Shown piece by piece: positions 26,458 through 34,773 of a stretch of DNA of 64,000 bases. A program made the position numbers and the translations under genes. Numbering within the stretch: the stretch's first letter is position 1; the number at the start of each line of letters is the position of its first letter. The stretch comes from Pirellula sp. SH-Sr6A (GTDB taxonomy: Bacteria > Planctomycetota > Planctomycetia > Pirellulales > Pirellulaceae): positions 3,019,988 to 3,083,987 of the forward strand of contig NZ_CP011272.1 in NCBI RefSeq assembly GCF_001610875.1, written 5' to 3'. The notes below the pieces were generated by a model. That model searched no databases, was not told the origin of the DNA, and saw only the letters and a program-made list of their open reading frames with translations.

Positions 26458-27894
26458 ATGAAATGGCGAATGAATCTTCCAAAGCCTGCCGCAGCGTGCT
26501 TGTTTGCGGTATGGGTGTCTAGCGCGGCATGCGGTGCGGACAAGTGGACCGACAGCTCCGGAACCAAGACCTTGGAGGCAGAGTTTGTCCAACTGGAAGG
26601 AATCCAACTCACCTTGAAAAAAGGGGATGGAGCCGAAGTCGTCATTCCTCTTTACAAGCTCGATGATGCCAGTCGATTGCAAGCGCGGAAAATGGCCAAA
26701 GCGAAGCTAGCATCTGTGGCTTCGGCTGGGGAAGGTGCGAAGCCGGAGTTCTTGGCCACCCCCCTCCATCTATCGGATACTCCTGTCGAGTTTCCGAAAG
26801 AGAGTAACATCCAGCAATTCTTAGATATTGTCGGGCAGGAGTACGAAGCCAAGAACTACATGGTTTCTTGGGATGGATTACCAGCCACATTCCAAAAGGA
26901 TCTTGAAACCCTAGTCAAAACAGCAGTCGGGCTCATCGATCCCGCGACCGTTAAGGAACTAGGTAAGACCAGCAAAAGCTTGATCACGACCCTACGAACC
27001 AAAAAAGAGTGGTTGTTGGCGAGCAAAGAACTGGAGTTGGATGAAGAGACTCTGGAAAGGGTCCAACGGCTGTACGACCCGATTGTGGACCTTTTGGAGA
27101 CGATCCTCCCCAACGACGCTTGGGATGTCTCCGCGATCCAGAATGGAAAATTGCGAGATCTCATCAAGCTCTCAGTGGAACAAATTTCTCCAAAAGTCGA
27201 ACGGGTGCTGAAAGAGATACCGGAAGTGGAGCAGCTGCAATTTTCGATGTCCGACTACATCAAGGGGGTCCAATCGAAGCAGCGAACACCAACCGAAGCC
27301 GAGGTCACCGTCGCCGCGTTTGGGATGCCACCTCGAACGACTCTTTGGGTGCGGCTGGACGGAAAGTGGGTCGATCAAAACAGTGTGCAACAGGCCAAGC
27401 AACTGCCCGTCCAAATCCAGGCGTTGGCAAAGCAGGACAAAAAAGTGATCAATCGACAGATTCTCCAAGCATCCGCCGCCGCCGCGTTGACCATCGGGAT
27501 TCTGGCCGAAGCCGAAAGCCAGTCCGACGTCGATGATTGCCTACGCGATCTCAAATCCCTGGTGCTTCAGGGCATGGGAGCGATGCAGGCGCTTCAAGGA
27601 GCAGGAATGGGCGGTCCCACAGGAGGCCCGCCACAATTTGGTGCGAACGGTTCCAACCGCCCCGGCGCACCGGCAGGAGTCGGGGCGGCAGGACCTGGAT
27701 CCAATAGCGGATCCGGCGGTGGAGGCAGACCGCCTCGCCCGGGCGTGATGCAAGGGGGTGGAACGGGTGCCCAATCAGGTGGGAGCAGTTCCGGGGATGT
27801 CAATTCCGGCGATGTCAATTCCGGCGGTGTCAATTCTGGAGATGTTAATTCTGGCGGTGCCAACTCCGGCGGTGTAACGTCCGGTGGGCCTTGA
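26458..27894 (+). CDS. Secreted SHD1-domain protein with Gly/Ser-rich repeat tail
   Basis: A 478-residue protein with a signal peptide (residues 1-26). An SHD1-like domain follows (about residues 28-78), recognisable from DKWTDSSGTKTLEAEFV and VVIPLYKLDDASRLQARK. A mostly helical middle region (80-375) has no family I recognise. From residue about 380 the chain is Gly/Pro/Ser-rich and ends in six to seven copies of a pentapeptide like NSGDV. SHD1-like domains are abundant in planctomycete exported proteins and may bind other proteins. The last 120 bases overlap the 3' end of the convergent membrane-protein gene. Confidence 0.82.
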   Translation: MKWRMNLPKPAAACLFAVWVSSAACGADKWTDSSGTKTLEAEFVQLEGIQLTLKKGDGAEVVIPLYKLDDASRLQARKMAKAKLASVASAGEGAKPEFLATPLHLSDTPVEFPKESNIQQFLDIVGQEYEAKNYMVSWDGLPATFQKDLETLVKTAVGLIDPATVKELGKTSKSLITTLRTKKEWLLASKELELDEETLERVQRLYDPIVDLLETILPNDAWDVSAIQNGKLRDLIKLSVEQISPKVERVLKEIPEVEQLQFSMSDYIKGVQSKQRTPTEAEVTVAAFGMPPRTTLWVRLDGKWVDQNSVQQAKQLPVQIQALAKQDKKVINRQILQASAAAALTIGILAEAESQSDVDDCLRDLKSLVLQGMGAMQALQGAGMGGPTGGPPQFGANGSNRPGAPAGVGAAGPGSNSGSGGGGRPPRPGVMQGGGTGAQSGGSSSGDVNSGDVNSGGVNSGDVNSGGANSGGVTSGGP

Positions 27895-29256
27895 GCGGGC
27901 CGAGGCGAAGGAGCGAATGGCTTGTTGGCTCAAGCGAGCTAGCTCAGCCATGCCGATTACCGCTAAGAGGTAAACGCATCCGTAGACGGGGACCAGAAAT
28001 CGACCGCCAACCGAATAGGTCAACGCGGTAACGATTGTCTGCATGAGCAGCGGAACCGCGAGCCACGCGAGAGTGCGCCGGTCCCGGAAGACCAGTCCTA
28101 TGGCTCCGAGCAAGGCAAAGATCTTCAGCAAAAGCGCCTTGCCCGTATAAGGGTTCCACTCTGTAACAACTCGCTGCACCATCAACCCAGGCAGGATGGA
28201 CATATTCTCGGTCGTCCACCCCCTCACTTCTTCGGCGGCTTGAGCGGCGATCGCGAGTTCGTTGGCAATCCAATCGCTGGCATGGTTCGATTCGACAGGA
28301 GGAGGAATCAGCGCTCGAAGGCGGCGTTCCGGCGCGAATTGCCACTCGCCCCGGCTGGCAACCGATTCATCACAATAGCCCCCTAAGAGAGTGGTCGAAC
28401 CTTTGGTTCCAAGCGGTTGAAATCTCCCGAGAACCAGACTATTGCGGATCCACCACGGGGATTGGACGACGAAAACGATGACAAGAAAGAAGGCCGTGTA
28501 TCGAATTGCATGACTCCATCGACGCGGAAAGGACGGAGCGCTCCATGCGAGGAAGAAGGGAATCGTGATCGCCAAAAAGGGGAGCCACAAGAGAAACGAG
28601 CTTCGGCAGTAAATCAAAAAACTAAACGATGCACCGACGATCGCGATACGAACCAAGGATGGACGGCGGCAGGCATCCCAAAGGATCAGCAAAAAGGCGG
28701 CGGTGAGGAGGAATGCGAAAGGTTCCGTGAGAAAGTCCGTCAAGTAATTGCGAAGGTTTCGCTCACTGTACGCGATCGCAACTAGGCCGGGGGCAAGCCA
28801 CGGAGTGAGTTGCCGAAGAGGCTCCGATGGGGAATTCGAAACGAGTTGAAACCCCCAGCATGCAAAGAGGGAACAACCTGCGGCCAAAGCCAATGCGAGG
28901 GAAATTCGGACAACAGCAAACGCGACGGGTCCGCGCGGAAGGATTTGGTAGACCGCAGCGATCCAGGTGGGCAGCAGAGGCGGGCGATTCGTATCGGGAA
29001 CGATGGGTCCTGGCTTGGCTACCAAAAATCCGTATTGAAAGGAATCAGCTTGAAGGTAGCTTGATTTCCAAATGGGATCCGAGAAGTGAGTGGACCAGCC
29101 GTCACCTTTGGAGACGGAGTAACCGATCGCTTCGTAGTCGATTCCATCGCCGATCGGCTTAGGAGGTTGCGAGAACCATGGGCTGCCGCAGACCGACAGG
29201 ATCTGCAGCGGCGCGAGAAATAGAAAGCAGAATAGGAAGCAGTGTTTGGAGGTCAC
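27775..29256 (-). CDS. Polytopic membrane protein, ArnT/PMT-like glycosyltransferase candidate
   Basis: A 493-residue integral membrane protein with about ten transmembrane helices. After the first helix there is a soluble loop (DGIDYEAIGYSVSKGDGW, KPGPIVPDTNRPPLLP), and a polar loop lies around residues 285-345. The layout (first loop with Asp, Arg-Pro-Pro-Leu segment before TM2, long loop before the last helices) recalls GT-C lipid-linked sugar transferases. The sequence is too diverged for a firm call. Its last 40 residues are encoded by the antisense of the tandem repeat of the SHD1 gene and read as repeats of the type GIDIA, so they are probably an unselected extension. Confidence 0.72.
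   Translation of the reverse strand: MTSKHCFLFCFLFLAPLQILSVCGSPWFSQPPKPIGDGIDYEAIGYSVSKGDGWSTHFSDPIWKSSYLQADSFQYGFLVAKPGPIVPDTNRPPLLPTWIAAVYQILPRGPVAFAVVRISLALALAAGCSLFACWGFQLVSNSPSEPLRQLTPWLAPGLVAIAYSERNLRNYLTDFLTEPFAFLLTAAFLLILWDACRRPSLVRIAIVGASFSFLIYCRSSFLLWLPFLAITIPFFLAWSAPSFPRRWSHAIRYTAFFLVIVFVVQSPWWIRNSLVLGRFQPLGTKGSTTLLGGYCDESVASRGEWQFAPERRLRALIPPPVESNHASDWIANELAIAAQAAEEVRGWTTENMSILPGLMVQRVVTEWNPYTGKALLLKIFALLGAIGLVFRDRRTLAWLAVPLLMQTIVTALTYSVGGRFLVPVYGCVYLLAVIGMAELARLSQQAIRSFASARSRPTGRYTAGVGTARINISRIDTAGIDIAGIDIPGTAPT
27790..27891. repeat. 15-bp tandem repeat shared by two convergent genes
   Basis: Six to seven imperfect copies of a 15-base unit of the form TCCGGCGGTGTCAAT, starting at 27790 and spaced exactly 15. 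The unit length keeps both reading frames open: it encodes NSGDV/NSGGV in the plus-strand gene and Ile/Asp/Gly/Ala repeats in the minus-strand gene. Confidence 0.92.
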
Positions 29257-29274
29257 ATCGCCGCCGAGATAGGG

Positions 29275-32200
29275 TTACCGAGTTCGAAACCCACGTCGGT
29301 ACCCAGTCGATATCGACTGAGCGATAGCGTCCAGTTCTTCGATAGGGACTGCCGAAGTATCCCACGTCGCGGGAGCCGCGGGTGGCGTGGACGCTGTGGA
29401 CGAGGCACTTTCCGTGGATGGGGAACTTTCACTCGTGCGAATTTGCTCCATCGCGGCATCCACCGAGGTAGGACTTAGAACAGAATCCGCTGTCGCTCCC
29501 CCTTCGCCTTCGCCGTTACCATTCGTGCTCGTACTGGTGCTGGTGCTCGTACTGGTGAATATCTGCGCTGGCTCCGCGCGAAGGCGAATCAGCATTGCAT
29601 TGCCATCCCGAGCTCGAATTTGGATTCGGCTATCGGTGACAGGAAGCGTCGCCTCGACCGATTGGTTCGATGGATTGATCGCTCGCAGGGTGACCGACGT
29701 TCCCGCTTGGTTCATGGTGATAGAGACATTTCGGTAGGTCCCCCAAGTCCCTTGCGATTCGAACCAGCGAGCCGATTGATTGGGGACGACCGCGGCGGTT
29801 ACTCCCCCTCGCAGGTTTTGGCCCATGAAGTCCCGAATGTCGACGAATCGAGCATCGCGGGTACCGACGCTGACCGGATTGGAAAGTGAGTCTCCATCGT
29901 TGAACGCGGACTGCACGCGAATCGTTTGGGCTTCCCCGGTAAGGAACGGCAGTTTTGGAATCACGAACTGGACTTCCCCAGGCCCCACATCCGAGACTTG
30001 CACACCGTTCGAATTGCGAACGATGGTTTGAGCGACCGGCGAGGTCGAAGCGCCAACCGACGAGGCGTAGTAAGCAGTGATTGGCAGGCCTTGCAGGTTG
30101 CTATCGAGAACGATGCCCACGTCGCGAGGTACAAAGTTCAACACGCGCAGCGTAACATTCGCGGAATCGGTTAACGTGCTTCCGTCGCTGATGGTGTAGG
30201 AAAAAGTAACCGTGCCGGTGTACGTGGTACTCGGAGCGGTGTAGATCAGGGTCTTACCATTGGGGCCGATCTGCACAGTTCCTTGCCCAGATGCTGGTTG
30301 GGTAACCGACGTGATGGTGTAAGACTCGCCTGTATCGACATTCGTATCGTTGGCCAGGACGTTGACCGTTTGATTGGGCTGGGACAGGACATCCAAGCTA
30401 TCGTCGACCGCGTTGGGCGCGTCGTTCACTGCCGTGATGGTGAAGGTGATCGTGCCGGTTGCGACGCCACCGTTCGTGCTGCGCGCCGTATAGACAACCA
30501 GTTCGGTCCCGGTCGCATTCGCTTTGGGCGCGTAGGTAATACGGGTGCCGTTGCTGGTGATCGACGCGGTACCGTTAGGTGCGGTCACATTGATGATGGT
30601 CAATGTATCGCCGGTCGCTGCCGGCGTATCGTTGGCAAGAACATGGAACTCGGCAGCCGCTGCGTCCTCGGTTACGGTGAAGGCATCGCCGACGACAGTA
30701 GGAGGTGGTACCGCGGGACCGACAACGATCGTGACGGTCGCCGTCGAAGTTCCGCCGCGTCCATCGCTGATGGTGTACGTCAACGTCTCGGTTCCGGTGA
30801 AGCCGGTTCGAGGCGTATAGACGATTCCAGTCCCTGCCGATGCCACCGTGGCCGTGCCGCCTTGCGAAGGCGTCGTGACACTGGTGACGATAAGGGTTTC
30901 CCCTGTGTCAGGTCCCATGGTGTCGTTTTGCAGGACATTCAAGAAGACATTTTGATCCCCAGCTCTCACTGTCGTAATCGTGTCCGCAACCGCGACGGGA
31001 TTGTCGTTCACCGAAGCGACTTGCACTGTCACGGTCGCCGTCCCCAAGGCCCCGGATTGATCACGCACGGTGTAAGTGAACGTTTCTTGACCGTTGAAGT
31101 TTGCGGCGGGAGCGTAGGTTAGCGATTGTCCGTTCGATGCAATCGTGACAGTACCGCCATTGGAAGTCGCCCCTACCGATTGAATGGTGAGCACGGCACC
31201 CGAACCCGCGACGATGGTGTCGTTGGCAAGAACATTGAGTGTGTTGTTCGTAGAGTCTTCGTTGAAGTTGTACGTATCGTTCACCGCCGTGAAGTTCTGA
31301 GCGACGGAAACGTTAGTTGGGATGAAATTCACCAGCGCGGAATCGATCGCACCATCCACCTTGAAGATCGAGAAGCCACGGCTGGCCCCTTCGGCTGGAT
31401 TTGCCGAGAAGAGAGCTTGCCCGCTCGCTTTTGCACGCATACGGATTGCGGCCAAGACTTGCGGATCGCGGCCAGGACCAACCGTAAAGCTGGAGAACGC
31501 TCCGAGCTCATCGATCAATCCCGCCGTTGAGGTGCTAGGCGTCGTTCGGCCATTGCCGAAAGTATTGCTGTATTCGATCGGTTGATCGCCAACGAGTTCG
31601 ATTCGGCTCGCATCGTACTGGATATCCATGTAGGCCGAGAAAACTCCGTCTCCGGCAGGACTGCCCGTATTTCGCAAGTCATTCACGACGACCCGTAGGA
31701 AAAACTCTTGGCCTAGCGAGAGGGAGGTCAGCACATTCCCCTGCGAATCGACCGGTAGCAATTGCACGGAAATCTTTGCCGCTTCCGCGACATTGATTGC
31801 AACTTGCTGCACCTGAGAGTTCCCGGCGGTATCCGTTAGACGGAGCGAGGCGGTCTGGGGACCAAGCTGCGATTGACTGGGAGTCCAAGTCATCACGCCG
31901 GTCGTTGCATTGATCGATAGGCCTGCGGGTGCGTTTTCAAGCACATACCGCAGCCCTTGTCCTTCCTCGGGATGGGCCAAGTCGTAGGTCAACGTGGAAC
32001 CGAGGTTCACATTCGTTGGCAATTGATTGGTCGGGATGGCGGCGGGTGGGGTGTTGTCGTAAGTGAGCGAGAGCGCGGGAGATGGCGAAGTGGTGACACC
32101 GTTCAAAGTCTGCGTGGCAACGATGCTCCGCGTCCCCGCTCCCAACTGCGCCACGAGGGCTGTCGTGATGGTGGTGGTGGAGCCTGTAGCGACCGCAGTC

Positions 32201-34005
32201 CCAACGATATCGTTCCCGACGCGAAGATTCACGGTTGCTCCGGCCGCCGTCCCATTGACGACAAACTCCATGGTCGGTGCGCTGGTGGTATTGTCCGAGT
32301 CGCTCGAACCGGTATCGGAGTTGGCCAGCAAATCGACACTCGTCGGCGCTGAGAGATTGTTGGCCACCACGTTGAACGTCAGCAGCTGCGTATCGAACGT
32401 GTCCTGTGTCGTCGGCGTTCCGGTCTTTGCGCGCACGCCGACCGAGATCTGAAGCTGGCCCGTGTAGTTGGCCGGCGGGGTCACCGTAAGAAGACCGGTG
32501 TCGTTGTTGATATTGAACGTGTAATTGACCGATCCCACCCGCGTCGCGTCGTAGTAAACCGCGTCCCCTTCCACATCGTTCCCTTGCAGCTGAACCGTCG
32601 TGGCTTGGCCTGCGACGATCGAAGCGGGAACGGTGATATCGCTCAGGAAGGGACCCCCGTTGGCGGTATCGGCGCCAGCTGTCGCGGTGAAGGTCCTCGT
32701 CGAACTGCGCCCTGTGGAATCCGTCACAGTGACCGTGATGGTGGAGGTCCCCGTGTTAGCGAGCGCCCGCAATCGGATCATTCCGTTTTCGGTGTCATTG
32801 AAGATCTCGGCGCTGTTGATCGAAATTTCGTTCACAGGCCGTGAGTTGGAAACCTGCGTTCGAGAGATTCCTTCGCGAACGGCGTCTCCCTCGACCAATT
32901 GACCAAAGATCGAGTGGTTGAAATCAAGGTGCCGTTGAGCCCCTTCGGTGATGAAGAACTGGGAATCGTTGGTATCGTCCGCCGACTTGGCGTAGGAAAG
33001 AATCCCCGTTCGGTTGTGCTGCAAATCGAAATCGAACTGGTCGTCAAAATCGGCAAGGGTAGAGCCACCACTGCCGGTTCCGGTCGGATCGCCTGCCTGC
33101 AAAACGAAGTTATCGATCACTCGGTGGAAAATAATCTTGTTCGAACCAGACTGGTTGTAGAAACCGCTGTTTACCAACTGTTCAATGCGGGACACCGGAC
33201 GGGGCGCCTCGTCGGCGAAGAGCCGGAAGACCATCTCGCCATAACCGTTGATATTCAAGCGGAGCGATTTCTGGTTGGTCACCATCTCGGCGGCGATCAC
33301 CGAGGGGTTGCTGCTCTGCACGGTGATCGTCAGCGGACCGCCGTTGGGGTCATACGCGTCGATAGGAACGTGCAACGGAGATCCGTTGAGAACCGTCTGG
33401 TTCGGGATCTCGACGATGGTCGGATCGCTTCCGGATGGAATCGCAACACCCGACAGGGCCGAAAGCTGGGCTAGGGTCTGGACCCCCGTGACACGGGTCC
33501 CATTGGCGAATTCCCAAGTGGGATATTCGGTCACATTTTCGCTGATCGCCGTCGCATTACGCGTGCGATCAGGGTTGGTCATTTCGATAAATGGGAGGTA
33601 ATTCTTCCCGTCTTGGAACAGATTCTTTTGCTCGGTGCACAAAGGACACCAGTCCGCGCCGAAGAACCGTACCCCCGCCTGCTGCAAAGCCTTGGCGAAC
33701 TCGACCAGATTGGGCGCGTCTTCTCCTTCCCCGACCAAGGAGGAACTGTCCATGACGCCGCTCGTGTAGTAGGCCGAGTCTCCGAATGCGGAGGAATCGA
33801 GACCGTTGGAGTAGCCCGCTGCACTGGAATAAAAGTCGGACGCCATCAATTGGCGTGTTTCCAGGGGTTCAAAGTGAATCGGTCGAGTTGTCCTCGTCGA
33901 GCCGTCATCGAGAACCCGCCGCAGGAGAGCGCGAAACCAGTTTCTTGCCTCGGAAAGCGAATGATCTTGTAGGGGCGATCTCTCAACAGGAGCCATGCGT
34001 CTCAT
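29275..34005 (-). CDS. Giant surface protein: thioredoxin-like, cyclophilin, cohesin-like and cadherin-like domains
   Basis: A 1576-residue protein. The N-terminus has no normal signal peptide but carries FEPLETRQLMA (45-55), close to the LEPR-type motif heading many giant planctomycete surface proteins. A thioredoxin-like domain follows with ADWCPLC (C120, C123). Residues about 248-400 are a cyclophilin-type peptidyl-prolyl isomerase (MVFRLFADEAPRPVSRI, FHRVIDNFVLQAGDPTGTG, NDSQFFITE). Ig-like domains then lead to a cohesin-like domain (about 740-880) and four cadherin-like modules marked by NVLANDT. The tail is Thr/Ser- and Pro-rich. It is probably an adhesin or wall protein; the two folding-type domains at its head are odd. 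Confidence 0.88.
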   Translation of the reverse strand: MRRMAPVERSPLQDHSLSEARNWFRALLRRVLDDGSTRTTRPIHFEPLETRQLMASDFYSSAAGYSNGLDSSAFGDSAYYTSGVMDSSSLVGEGEDAPNLVEFAKALQQAGVRFFGADWCPLCTEQKNLFQDGKNYLPFIEMTNPDRTRNATAISENVTEYPTWEFANGTRVTGVQTLAQLSALSGVAIPSGSDPTIVEIPNQTVLNGSPLHVPIDAYDPNGGPLTITVQSSNPSVIAAEMVTNQKSLRLNINGYGEMVFRLFADEAPRPVSRIEQLVNSGFYNQSGSNKIIFHRVIDNFVLQAGDPTGTGSGGSTLADFDDQFDFDLQHNRTGILSYAKSADDTNDSQFFITEGAQRHLDFNHSIFGQLVEGDAVREGISRTQVSNSRPVNEISINSAEIFNDTENGMIRLRALANTGTSTITVTVTDSTGRSSTRTFTATAGADTANGGPFLSDITVPASIVAGQATTVQLQGNDVEGDAVYYDATRVGSVNYTFNINNDTGLLTVTPPANYTGQLQISVGVRAKTGTPTTQDTFDTQLLTFNVVANNLSAPTSVDLLANSDTGSSDSDNTTSAPTMEFVVNGTAAGATVNLRVGNDIVGTAVATGSTTTITTALVAQLGAGTRSIVATQTLNGVTTSPSPALSLTYDNTPPAAIPTNQLPTNVNLGSTLTYDLAHPEEGQGLRYVLENAPAGLSINATTGVMTWTPSQSQLGPQTASLRLTDTAGNSQVQQVAINVAEAAKISVQLLPVDSQGNVLTSLSLGQEFFLRVVVNDLRNTGSPAGDGVFSAYMDIQYDASRIELVGDQPIEYSNTFGNGRTTPSTSTAGLIDELGAFSSFTVGPGRDPQVLAAIRMRAKASGQALFSANPAEGASRGFSIFKVDGAIDSALVNFIPTNVSVAQNFTAVNDTYNFNEDSTNNTLNVLANDTIVAGSGAVLTIQSVGATSNGGTVTIASNGQSLTYAPAANFNGQETFTYTVRDQSGALGTATVTVQVASVNDNPVAVADTITTVRAGDQNVFLNVLQNDTMGPDTGETLIVTSVTTPSQGGTATVASAGTGIVYTPRTGFTGTETLTYTISDGRGGTSTATVTIVVGPAVPPPTVVGDAFTVTEDAAAAEFHVLANDTPAATGDTLTIINVTAPNGTASITSNGTRITYAPKANATGTELVVYTARSTNGGVATGTITFTITAVNDAPNAVDDSLDVLSQPNQTVNVLANDTNVDTGESYTITSVTQPASGQGTVQIGPNGKTLIYTAPSTTYTGTVTFSYTISDGSTLTDSANVTLRVLNFVPRDVGIVLDSNLQGLPITAYYASSVGASTSPVAQTIVRNSNGVQVSDVGPGEVQFVIPKLPFLTGEAQTIRVQSAFNDGDSLSNPVSVGTRDARFVDIRDFMGQNLRGGVTAAVVPNQSARWFESQGTWGTYRNVSITMNQAGTSVTLRAINPSNQSVEATLPVTDSRIQIRARDGNAMLIRLRAEPAQIFTSTSTSTSTSTNGNGEGEGGATADSVLSPTSVDAAMEQIRTSESSPSTESASSTASTPPAAPATWDTSAVPIEELDAIAQSISTGYRRGFRTR

Positions 34006-34402
34006 TCCTGCCCCTCTTGGGAGGGGGTGCTAGAAAGGGTGAAAAGGAGTTTGGGCCGAACCCTGGGTGTCTGGGTAATCCCAATCATATTCGCGCCGCC
34101 AGCGACCAGCGTCGTTCCACTCTCCGTAGTCCTCATTCTCGGACGGTCCGCCGTGTGAATTTGAGGGTTACGCCAGATAATCCGTCGATTCGTCGAGGAG
34201 ATCTCCCCCTGGAGACTTGGTAAACCTCGCGGTGGTAAACTGGCGAAATCGGGTGGCTTGGGTTTGGATGCAGCGATTCTCGGGATAGTTCCGCTCAGAA
34301 CGGATTGGAATTGAGCTAGTCATGTCGACGGCCCGACAGCATAATACGCGGTTCCCATGCGGGAATTCATTTTTTTCCATCTGAGATCTCTACCGACCGA
34401 CC
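34006..34402. other. Divergent intergenic region
   Basis: 397 bases between the giant protein gene (leftward) and rpmG (rightward). It contains no convincing gene; the word TGGTAAAC occurs twice near 34217-34240. It must contain both promoters. I see no structured RNA. Confidence 0.45.
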
Positions 34403-34567
34403 ATGGCTAAGAGCAAAAAGAAAAAGGAAACGACGTTCCTCGTTTGCCAAGAAACCGGGGACATCAATTACGTGATGTTGAGAAAGCCAGGGGGTGAGAA
34501 GTTGCAGCTGAAGAAATACAGCCCACGTCTTCGCCGCGTGACGCTTCACATCGAAAAGCGCAAGTAA
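34403..34567 (+). CDS. rpmG: 50S ribosomal protein L33
   Basis: A 54-residue basic protein, MAKSKKKKETTFLVCQETGD at the start and KLQLKKYSPRLRRVTLHIEK at the end, which is the L33 pattern. It lacks the two CxxC zinc ribbons, so it is the zinc-independent form; a single Cys at residue 15 remains. It binds 23S rRNA near the E site. It lies on its own upstream of recJ. Confidence 0.92.
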   Translation: MAKSKKKKETTFLVCQETGDINYVMLRKPGGEKLQLKKYSPRLRRVTLHIEKRK

Positions 34568-34689
34568 ACCTCGGTCTTCGGAGCCTTTATTTCGTTTGGG
34601 TTCGCCCCTGCGCGGACTTGAACGCAGCTCCTGCCTGAATCGAGTTGTCGAAAGTGGTTCGGTTTTGGTTTGCTTGGGGATTCCTGGCC

Positions 34690-34767
34690 GATTCCGAGGA
34701 GGGCTGATTCCGGGGCGGGCCCATTTTTGGGAGGGCCTATTCTTGGAGGGGCCAAGTCTTGGGAGGG
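34690..34767 (+). repeat. G-tract cluster upstream of recJ
   Basis: Successive G-runs (GAGGG, GGGGCGGG, GGGAGGG, GGAGGGG, GGGAGGG), the last three in imperfect direct repeats of about 18 bases of the form TTCTTGGAGGGGCCAA. The final GGGAGGG is 6 bases before the recJ ATG and serves as its ribosome-binding site. A G-quadruplex on the coding strand is possible. Confidence 0.6.
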
Positions 34768-34773
34768 TAAGTC

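Noticed and set aside
27790-27891. CRISPR-like array
   Set aside because: The units are 15 bases, directly adjacent and in frame with coding sequence; there are no spacers or cas genes.
30283-31122. 279-codon plus-strand open frame inside the giant surface protein gene
   Set aside because: It shadows the repeated cadherin-like domains; the translated product is a low-complexity Gly/Arg/Asp chain. The other frames at 31126 and 32899 are of the same kind.
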